Shown here piece after piece: positions 36,587 to 42,379 of a stretch of DNA of 42,379 bases. The notes under the pieces were generated by a model, which was not told where the DNA came from, made no database searches, and saw only the letters and a program-made list of their open reading frames with translations. Position 1 is the stretch's first letter, and each line of letters begins with the position of its first letter. The stretch comes from Chlamydiota bacterium (GTDB lineage Bacteria; Actinomycetota; Thermoleophilia; Solirubrobacterales; Solirubrobacteraceae), in NCBI GenBank assembly GCA_903970125.1, contig CAJCHW010000052.1:1-42379 (forward strand), read 5' to 3'. The position numbers were made by a program, and so were the translations under genes.

Positions 36587-38008
36587 CTAGCGCCGGCGGC
36601 GCGCTTGCAAGGAGTGAACCGTGGCCAGGCGACCGTCGCTGGAATCGCTCGCCGTGGGGGTGCCGTCGGCCTGGCCCACGGTGCCACTCAGCGCCGGTGG
36701 CTCGGTCGTGGCAAGCTCGTCGGCACCCTCGTTTTGCAGGCCGAACAACTCGCGTACAAGCTCGAGCGTGGCATGACGGCGAGCGCCGCTGAGATTGCGC
36801 AGACGGTGGGTGGGATCGTGCAGCAAGCGGTTGGTCACGGCCCGCGCGATCGCCTCGGTTCGCGCCCGGTCGCGTGCCGAGGCCGTCTCCCAGCGGTCGG
36901 CGTTTTCGGCGAGCACCTGCTCGACGACGGCGTTGGCGTGCTCGCGCAGCGCGCTCACTGTCGGCGTGGTATCGGCCTCTCCCAGCCAGCGCGCGAAGCG
37001 ATGGATCTCGTGCTCGATCATCGCCTCGGCCTGGGGCACCTCGGCGGCGCGCGTGTCGAGGTTTCTTGCGACTGTCTCCTGCAGCCCGTCCATGTCATAG
37101 AGCGTGACCCCATCGAGGTCGCGGCATTGCGGGTCGATGTCACGCGGCACCGCAAGGTCGATCAACAGCAGCGGTCGCTCGCGCCGTGCGTCCATCACGA
37201 TGTCGAGCTCCTGCGCTCCAACGATGTAATGCGGCGAAGAGGTCGCGCTGACCACGATGTCAGCGAGGGCCAGCTGGTCGGGCAGGTGATCCAACCCGGT
37301 TACCTCCCCGCCGAAACGCGCTGCCAGCGAGCGTGCACGGTCGGCGCGGCGGTTGGCCACAAAGACGGTGCGAGCGCCTTGGTGGGCGAGCGCTTGCGCG
37401 GTCAGCTCGCCGGTCTCACCAGTGCCGAGGATGACGACGTGGCGATCGCGCAGCGTGTGCAGCAGGCGCGACGCCAGATCAACCGCGACCGAGGGGACGC
37501 TTACGCGGCTCTGACCGATGGCGGTCTGGGATCGCACCAGCTTGCCCGTGGTCAGGGCGGCCGTGCACAGCCGGTCGATCAGTGGGCCCGTCATTCCGTG
37601 GGCTTGGGCGGCCTCATAAGCGCGCCGGACCTGACCTTGAATCTCGGCCTCGCCGATCACCATTGACTCCAGACCGGCAGTGACGCGAAACAGCTGGCGT
37701 GCGGCGTCGCAGTTTCGCGGCGAGTAGATCGCATCGGCAAGCTCAGTTGGACGGATAGCGGCGCGCTGCGCGAGCATCGACAGCACCTCGGACTCCGCGC
37801 GCACGGGGTCCAATGCGACCTGGTAAATCTCGGTGCGGTTGCATGTCGAGAGCACGACGACCTCGCTGGCGGGACCCGGGTGCCCGCCTGATTCCGACAA
37901 CAGCGACAGACCGAACTCGGTGGCCTGGGCCTCGCTGAAGGCGAGCCGCTCACGCAGCGCCACGTGCGCGGTCTTGTGCGAGATCCCGAGTGCCAGCAGC
38001 TCGTTCAC
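36587..38008 (-). CDS. hemA: Glutamyl-tRNA reductase
   Basis: First enzyme of the C5 heme pathway: reduces glutamyl-tRNA(Glu) to glutamate-1-semialdehyde with NADPH; 473 aa. The N-terminal domain has LALGISHKTAHVALRERLAF and the catalytic Cys in VVLSTCNRTEIY. The NADPH domain has VVILGTGETGELTAQALA, and a helical dimerisation domain follows. The tail after about 430 is low-complexity with a basic end (HSLQARRRR). It starts at GTG 38008, overlapping the ccmD-like stop by 4 bp (GTGA). hemL and hemB are not in the window. Confidence 0.97.
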   Translation of the reverse strand: MNELLALGISHKTAHVALRERLAFSEAQATEFGLSLLSESGGHPGPASEVVVLSTCNRTEIYQVALDPVRAESEVLSMLAQRAAIRPTELADAIYSPRNCDAARQLFRVTAGLESMVIGEAEIQGQVRRAYEAAQAHGMTGPLIDRLCTAALTTGKLVRSQTAIGQSRVSVPSVAVDLASRLLHTLRDRHVVILGTGETGELTAQALAHQGARTVFVANRRADRARSLAARFGGEVTGLDHLPDQLALADIVVSATSSPHYIVGAQELDIVMDARRERPLLLIDLAVPRDIDPQCRDLDGVTLYDMDGLQETVARNLDTRAAEVPQAEAMIEHEIHRFARWLGEADTTPTVSALREHANAVVEQVLAENADRWETASARDRARTEAIARAVTNRLLHDPTHRLRNLSGARRHATLELVRELFGLQNEGADELATTEPPALSGTVGQADGTPTASDSSDGRLATVHSLQARRRR

Positions 38009-38211
38009 AGGCGCGTGGCCTCCGCTTGTGTGGTTCCGGACTCCTGGCCCTTGGCGAGCTCACCCAGCTCGCGCTCGACGCGCCGAAGCCGCGTGGCCAT
38101 GATCGCAACGTAGATCACGACGATCGCCAGAAAGACGATGTACGCCGCGGCCACGTACTTGCCCGCCGTGTGCAACGGCAGCGCGGGCGCCTCGAGCAGG
38201 ATCACTGCCAT
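38005..38211 (-). CDS. CcmD-like small membrane protein
   Basis: 68 aa with one TM segment (TAGKYVAAAYIVFLAIVVIY) followed by a charged helix (MATRLRRVERELGELAKG). Size, topology and position directly after ccmC match CcmD, the small subunit that helps the CcmABC complex release heme-loaded CcmE. Sequence is poorly conserved in this family, so position is the main support. ATG 38211 shares one base with the ccmC stop (TGATG), and its stop overlaps the hemA GTG. Confidence 0.75.
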   Translation of the reverse strand: MAVILLEAPALPLHTAGKYVAAAYIVFLAIVVIYVAIMATRLRRVERELGELAKGQESGTTQAEATRL

Positions 38212-39002
38212 CAGGTGCTCAACGCCTCGGCTGCGGGTTGCTTCGGCGGCGGCCCTTCCGTTGCGCCCGCGCCCGTGACCCAGGAGCGTTCGGAGCCTGG
38301 GCGCGCCGAGAGCCCTTCGGCGGCGTCCATACGCGCGCGCAGCGCGCGCAGCGCAAAGCGGGCCTGTTTGGCACGGATCTCGTACTGCCAGAGCGTGATG
38401 AAAAGCAGGGTCATGGCGATCAGCGACACCACGAAGGTCAAGCCCATCGAGGCGGGGAGGTTTGAGCTGCTCGACAGCACACGCGGGTGCACGTATGACG
38501 GCGTCAGCCGCACCGCGATGAAGTTCATCGGCACGAACGCTCCTGCGGTGATCGCGAAGACCGAGGCATAGCGCGCTTGGCGCTCGCGATCTTCGATCGC
38601 GAAGCGCAGCGGCTGGTAGGTGGCATAGAGCAGCATGATGATCAGAAACGACACCAGCGTGGGTTCGTTCCAGACCCACCAGTGGCCCCACGAGCCCTTG
38701 GCCCAGATCGAGCCTGTGATCAACGCAGCGACGCCGAAGATCAGGCTCATGTGGATCGCTACATACGAACGCAGGTCCCAGCGGTCGTCGCGTGTGCGCA
38801 GGTGTTGTATGCCCATCAGCCCGCCAACGACAAAGCCGCACAGCGTGATGATCGCAAGCGGCACGTGCAGGTAGAAGATCTTCTGCAGGAACCCTTCCTG
38901 GGCTTCCAGGGGCGCATAGAAGAACACCAGCGACAGCGACAGCGACAGCATCAGGCACGTGGCGAGTGCAAGCGCTGCCGGGTGGCGTCTCGCGCTAGCC
39001 AC
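38211..39002 (-). CDS. ccmC: Heme-handling protein CcmC
   Basis: Membrane protein that presents heme to CcmE in System I cytochrome c maturation; 263 aa. The heme-handling Trp-rich motif is GSWGHWWVWNEPTLVSF, with conserved His in YLHVPLAI and VAIHMSLIFG. Six TM segments are expected. A hydrophilic tail of about 45 residues (DAAEGLSARPGSERS on) is longer than usual. GTG 39002. The first TM contains LSLSLSLV, encoded by four AGCGAC-type repeats. It starts 2 bp after the ccmB stop. Confidence 0.93.
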   Translation of the reverse strand: MASARRHPAALALATCLMLSLSLSLVFFYAPLEAQEGFLQKIFYLHVPLAIITLCGFVVGGLMGIQHLRTRDDRWDLRSYVAIHMSLIFGVAALITGSIWAKGSWGHWWVWNEPTLVSFLIIMLLYATYQPLRFAIEDRERQARYASVFAITAGAFVPMNFIAVRLTPSYVHPRVLSSSSNLPASMGLTFVVSLIAMTLLFITLWQYEIRAKQARFALRALRARMDAAEGLSARPGSERSWVTGAGATEGPPPKQPAAEALST

Positions 39003-39004
39003 CG

Positions 39005-39835
39005 CTAATCCTCCAGAAGGAAGTCGAATACCGCGTAGACGATGAGCCCAAACACAAGATCATAGAGGGCCAGTAGTACAAGCCAGCGAGCCGCGGAGCC
39101 CGTCAGCCACGCGCCGAGCGCGGGGGGATGAACCGCAAGCAGCGGTGAGATTGCGTTGCTTGAGCCGATCACAACGGGGATCAAAAGCGGCAGCGCGAGC
39201 AACGGCCCCAAAAGGTCGCGCGCCCGCGTGCGCACGGCCAGCGTCGATACCAGTGTGCCGGCGGTGGCGACCCCCAGATCGGCGAGCGCGAGCACTGCGA
39301 TCAGGCCGGGCAGTGCGGGCCACAGCGAGGTCCCCAAGAGCAGCAGCGCGAAGGCGGGCACGGCGACGAGCTCAAGCACCAGCAGATAGCCGATAAGCGC
39401 AAGCGCCTTCGCGACCAGCAGCGCCGTCGGGTTGACGGGCGCCAGCAGAAAGCCGTCGAATCCACCCTGCTCGGCGTCAGCGACAAAGAGACGATTGATT
39501 CCCAGCAGCGAGGCCAGCAGCAGCGTGACGAGCAGCACGCCGGCCGCGAGGTCCCCGTCTATCGAAGCACGGTTGAGCGCGAAGTGAAAGACGACGAAGA
39601 CGCTGACGGCGAAGAGGGACATGCCGGGCACGGACTCAAGCGTGCGCAGCTCCACGAGCAGCTCCTTGCGCAGCAGTGCTCGCAGCGCGCCGCCAAAGCC
39701 GGGGGCGACGCGAGGATTGGCTGTGGGGGCGTGCGGTTCGAGCTCGCTCCGGGCGCCGGCCAACGGCCTGGCCTGGCCTGTTGCCTTGAGTACGTGGGGT
39801 TGCGTCCGTTGCGGCACGGACGTACGCGCGCTCAC
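39005..39835 (-). CDS. ccmB: Heme exporter ABC permease CcmB
   Basis: Membrane subunit of the CcmAB ABC transporter; about 276 aa. The family signature LRALLRKELLVELRTLESVPGM is at about 48-70, then six TM segments with GINRLFVADAEQGGFDGFLLAPV and LAVRTRARDLLGPLLALPLLIPVV. The first 45 residues are hydrophilic and more than usual. GTG 39835 is chosen because it overlaps the ccmA stop by 4 bp (GTGA). The frame is open further to 40003, but that part overlaps ccmA. Confidence 0.93.
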   Translation of the reverse strand: MSARTSVPQRTQPHVLKATGQARPLAGARSELEPHAPTANPRVAPGFGGALRALLRKELLVELRTLESVPGMSLFAVSVFVVFHFALNRASIDGDLAAGVLLVTLLLASLLGINRLFVADAEQGGFDGFLLAPVNPTALLVAKALALIGYLLVLELVAVPAFALLLLGTSLWPALPGLIAVLALADLGVATAGTLVSTLAVRTRARDLLGPLLALPLLIPVVIGSSNAISPLLAVHPPALGAWLTGSAARWLVLLALYDLVFGLIVYAVFDFLLED

Positions 39836-40521
39836 CGGTACAGCTCCATGACCTGCTCGGCGTCGACGTTCTGTGCGCTTGCGTAGAGCTCGGAACGGCC
39901 ATGGCGCAACCCGAGCACGAGGTCGGCTTCGGCCAGGCCGGTGGCGGGGTCGTGGCTTGTGAGCACGCGGGTGTGGCCTGACCCCGGCCCCACAAGCGGC
40001 CACACGAGCTGGCGGGCGCCAGGGTCCAGGTTCGTCAGCGGCTCGTCGAGCAACAGCAGTTCGGGTCGGCCGAGCACGGCGCGTGCGGTGGCCACGCGCT
40101 GCACCATGCCGCGCGACAGCTCGCGCATGGGCTCGTCCGCGCGCGCGGCCATTCCCACTGCGTCGAGCACCTGCTCCACACGCTCATCGGCGACAGCGTG
40201 CAGGCGGGCGTGGTAGGCAAGGTTCTCGCGCGCGGTCAGCTGCATGTAAAGCAGCGGATCGTGGCCCAGCCAGCCGATTCGCCCGCGCAGTGCCCAGGAC
40301 TGCCTGGGCAGCTCTGCGCCGAGCACGCGCACGCGACCCGACCGCGGCCGCAAGAGGCCGGCGAGCACGCGTAGCAGTGTGGTCTTGCCGGAGCCGTTGG
40401 GGCCAAACACCACGAGCGTCTGTCCGGCTTGCAGCGACACCGAGACGTCCTCCAAAACCGGGCGCTCGCCAAAGCTGCGCCCGAGCCCGTGAAGCTCAAG
40501 CGCTGGCGAGGAGGCTTCCAA
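39832..40521 (-). CDS. ccmA: Heme exporter ABC ATPase CcmA
   Basis: ATPase of the CcmABCD complex; about 229 aa. Walker A is [19 protein letters not shown]-loop [12 protein letters not shown], signature [17 protein letters not shown], Walker [14 protein letters not shown]-loop LTSHDPA. The start is TTG 40521 because AGGAG lies 7 nt upstream; it overlaps the Met8-like gene by 26 bp. An ATG at 40575 is open but would overlap more and lacks a clear Shine-Dalgarno. It is first of the ccmABCD run. Confidence 0.95.
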   Translation of the reverse strand: MEASSPALELHGLGRSFGERPVLEDVSVSLQAGQTLVVFGPNGSGKTTLLRVLAGLLRPRSGRVRVLGAELPRQSWALRGRIGWLGHDPLLYMQLTARENLAYHARLHAVADERVEQVLDAVGMAARADEPMRELSRGMVQRVATARAVLGRPELLLLDEPLTNLDPGARQLVWPLVGPGSGHTRVLTSHDPATGLAEADLVLGLRHGRSELYASAQNVDAEQVMELYR

Positions 40522-41251
40522 CCGTTCGCTCCTGCGCGTCGGCGATCTGCGCGCGCACGGCCCCCTGGCGGCCATCCCGGAGCAGCGCGATCGGGTCCGG
40601 CTGCGCGGCCACGATCGATTCGAAGAAGAGCTTGCGGTCCTGGTATGTGGGCAGGGTGTCCTTGGCCCATCCCCGCACCTCGTTCAGCATCAGTGCCATC
40701 TGCGCGTAGGGCTCACCGAAGTGCTCGGTGATTTCCCTGGCCATGCGCTTGGCCAGCGCCGGCGATGCGCCGGCGGTCGAGATCGCGATCGCGACCGGCC
40801 CGTTGCGCACAATCGCCGGCAGGATGAAGTTGCACAACGGGGGCACGTCGACGACGTTGACCAGCATCGCTCGGCCTTCGGCGTCCTGGTAGACGCGAAT
40901 GTTGAGCTCGGTGTCGTCGGTCGCCGCGATCACGAGCAACGCGCCCTCCAGGTCCTGGGGTCCAGCGTAGGCGTGCTGCTCCCAGGCAATGGAGCGCTCG
41001 CGTGCAAGCTCCTGTAGCTCCGGCACACAGTCCGGTGACACAAGCGTGACGTCAGCGCCGCACGCCAGCAGGCCCTCGACCTTGCCAAGCCCGATCTCGC
41101 CGCCGCCCACTACAACGCAGCGGCGGCCACTCAGCCGCAGGCACGCGATGTACAGGGGCGTATCGAGCATGTCCGTGACGCAGGACTGGTCGCAGATGCC
41201 CTTGCGTAGCTGGCACACACACTCCTTGCCCGCGTAGCCCGGTAAAGCCAT
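40496..41251 (-). CDS. Precorrin-2 dehydrogenase / sirohydrochlorin ferrochelatase (Met8-like)
   Basis: NAD-dependent enzyme that oxidises precorrin-2 to sirohydrochlorin and may insert iron to give siroheme, completing the branch that CobA starts. About 251 aa. The Met8/CysG core is [71 protein letters not shown] and [19 protein letters not shown]. Upstream of the core is an unusual Cys-rich lead with C-x-C-x6-C-x3-C spacing ([15 protein letters not shown]). I chose ATG 41251; an internal ATG at MLDTPLY would remove that lead. It overlaps ccmA and follows the aldehyde dehydrogenase gene by 16 bp. Confidence 0.9.
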   Translation of the reverse strand: MALPGYAGKECVCQLRKGICDQSCVTDMLDTPLYIACLRLSGRRCVVVGGGEIGLGKVEGLLACGADVTLVSPDCVPELQELARERSIAWEQHAYAGPQDLEGALLVIAATDDTELNIRVYQDAEGRAMLVNVVDVPPLCNFILPAIVRNGPVAIAISTAGASPALAKRMAREITEHFGEPYAQMALMLNEVRGWAKDTLPTYQDRKLFFESIVAAQPDPIALLRDGRQGAVRAQIADAQERTVGSLLASA

Positions 41252-41267
41252 TCTCAAAGGGTAGCCC

Positions 41268-42379
41268 TCAGTGTCTGCGCAGCGCCCGCCCGCCCACCCG
41301 CGCGAGTGCGACTGGGCCACTGCGCCAGGCGCGCCGGCGGTCCGTCGGACGCGCCGAGCGCCACTGCGCCAATGCGTTCGCTGCTTGCCCGGCGACGGCG
41401 TCGTACGGACCCCACCACATCCCGCCGACACCCGCGGGGTCGTGCGTGATCAGCTTTTCCTGTGAGCACGCGCGCAGGCCTGCCAGTCCGAGTGTCTTGC
41501 CCAGGCCGGCGCCGGCAAACGACCCCCACGGTCCGCGCGAGATCGCGGGACCGGGAAGGTGGTCGTTGAGCCAGACCATGCCCACGCGCAACTCGCGCGC
41601 CACGCGCAGACCCTGATAGCGGTCCGCAGTCCAGATCGATGCGCCCAAGCTGTAGTTGCTGTCGTTTGCGAGCGCGATCGCCTGGTCGAGCGAATCGGCG
41701 GCCATCACGGCTACAACGGGGCCGTCGATGGGCTCGTGCATGATCGCCATCTCGTGGCTGGCATCGGCGAGCACCGCGGGTCCGCAGTAGGCGGGCACCC
41801 ACTCCGGGTCAGTCCTGCGGCTGTGTATGGGGGCTGCCAGTGGCCCGCCGCAGAGCAGACGTGCGCCCTTGGCGACAGCGTCGTCGATCAGCTCGCCAAC
41901 ATGTGCCAAGCGCCGCTGGGAGGCCAACGGTCCGAGGCCCACGGCTGGATCTGCCGGGTCCCCCACGGTGATCGCGCCCGCGGCCCGCACGAGCTCGGAC
42001 AGAAACCGCTCATAGCTCTCCTGCGCAACGTAGATGCGCTCAATCGAACCACGCGCCTGTCCGGCGCCAACACATCCCGCCCACAGCGCGCAGTCCGCGG
42101 CTCGGGGCAGGTGCGCGTCGGCGAGCACGAGCATTGCGTCCTTGCCGCCCAGCTCCACGGTGACCTCGGTGCCGCGCGACACACACGCGCGCGCGACAGC
42201 TCGACCAACCGACGGCGAGCCGGTGAAAAGGACTTTGTCGACCGGCGCCTGAGCGAGCGCCACGCCACCGTCGGAGCCGCCGTGCACGATTCTGACCAGA
42301 CCCTCCGGGAGCCCGGCCCGCCCGAGCACGGCGGCGATCCGCTCGCCCGCCAGGCAAGCCCGCAAAGCGGGTTTGAAGA
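41268..42379 (-). CDS. Aldehyde dehydrogenase-like protein, catalytic Cys replaced, 5' end outside window
   Basis: C-terminal three quarters of an NAD(P)-aldehyde dehydrogenase; the frame is open through the right edge ([15 protein letters not shown]). Family motifs: [31 protein letters not shown] with the general-base Glu, and the end [15 protein letters not shown]. At the catalytic Cys position, where relatives read GQxC, this protein reads [11 protein letters not shown]; the Arg codon CGT (42051-42053) is one base from TGT. Without the nucleophile the enzyme should be inactive as a dehydrogenase. The gene is otherwise intact with normal codon use. It lies 16 bp upstream of the Met8-like gene and may lead the operon. 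Confidence 0.88.
   Translation of the reverse strand, partial: FKPALRACLAGERIAAVLGRAGLPEGLVRIVHGGSDGGVALAQAPVDKVLFTGSPSVGRAVARACVSRGTEVTVELGGKDAMLVLADAHLPRAADCALWAGCVGAGQARGSIERIYVAQESYERFLSELVRAAGAITVGDPADPAVGLGPLASQRRLAHVGELIDDAVAKGARLLCGGPLAAPIHSRRTDPEWVPAYCGPAVLADASHEMAIMHEPIDGPVVAVMAADSLDQAIALANDSNYSLGASIWTADRYQGLRVARELRVGMVWLNDHLPGPAISRGPWGSFAGAGLGKTLGLAGLRACSQEKLITHDPAGVGGMWWGPYDAVAGQAANALAQWRSARPTDRRRAWRSGPVALARVGGRALRRH

Overview
The window is high-GC chromosomal DNA with short intergenic gaps, many GTG/TTG starts and frequent stop-start overlaps (TGATG, ATGA, GTGA). Gene content suggests an actinobacterium, most likely the Thermoleophilia/Solirubrobacterales type: a purA-dnaB-rplI-rpsR-ssb-rpsF neighbourhood, a TreT-type trehalose synthase, a class E-like sortase, and System I cytochrome c maturation genes beside heme genes. 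The lineage is inferred from gene content and style; no rRNA or marker phylogeny could be run.

Layout, left to right. (1) 1-2740: end of an integrated element, with an ISAzo13-like transposase cut by the window edge, a tyrosine integrase, an array of GGGTACC repeats and a 3' fragment of tRNA-Lys(CTT) that looks like the right attachment site. (2) 2915-4651: a K+ channel with an NAD-binding (RCK-type) domain on each side of the pore. (3) 4692-12596: replication and translation block on the minus strand, read right to left: rpsF (with a probable S6:S18-binding leader hairpin), a small unknown gene, [ogt on the plus strand], a fatty acid hydroxylase, ssb, rpsR, rplI, dnaB, a DnaC-like helicase loader candidate and purA. 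(4) 12686-15424: TreT and a divergent GT20 enzyme, with a probable leaderless promoter. (5) 15652-25864: envelope region: a membrane M28-like protein lacking catalytic residues, coupled to a sortase whose His/Arg tail is antisense to thiL; infA; a class A PBP; a PIG-V-like mannosyltransferase; a CPBP protease; an L,D-transpeptidase. (6) 25850-33316: a small membrane protein, pyrE, tRNA-Arg(CCT), another membrane protein, a secreted GH76 enzyme, galT and a large SF2 helicase with an acidic insertion. (7) 33343-42379: a minus-strand tetrapyrrole/cytochrome c operon: aldehyde dehydrogenase (cut by the window edge, catalytic Cys replaced by Arg), a Met8-like dehydrogenase, ccmA, ccmB, ccmC, ccmD-like, hemA, hemC, a cobA-hemD fusion and birA.

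How they work together. HemA, HemC and HemD take glutamyl-tRNA(Glu) to uroporphyrinogen III; CobA and the Met8-like protein divert it to siroheme; CcmABCD handle heme for c-type cytochromes. DnaB, the DnaC-like ATPase and SSB form a replication-fork set. The PBP, L,D-transpeptidase, sortase and mannosyltransferase build or decorate the wall. I see no single large unknown system. The strongest unusual signals are the split rpsF operon with its leader, the DnaC-like ATPase next to dnaB, the sortase/thiL antisense repeat, the M28-like/sortase pair, the inactive-looking aldehyde dehydrogenase and the helicase insertion.
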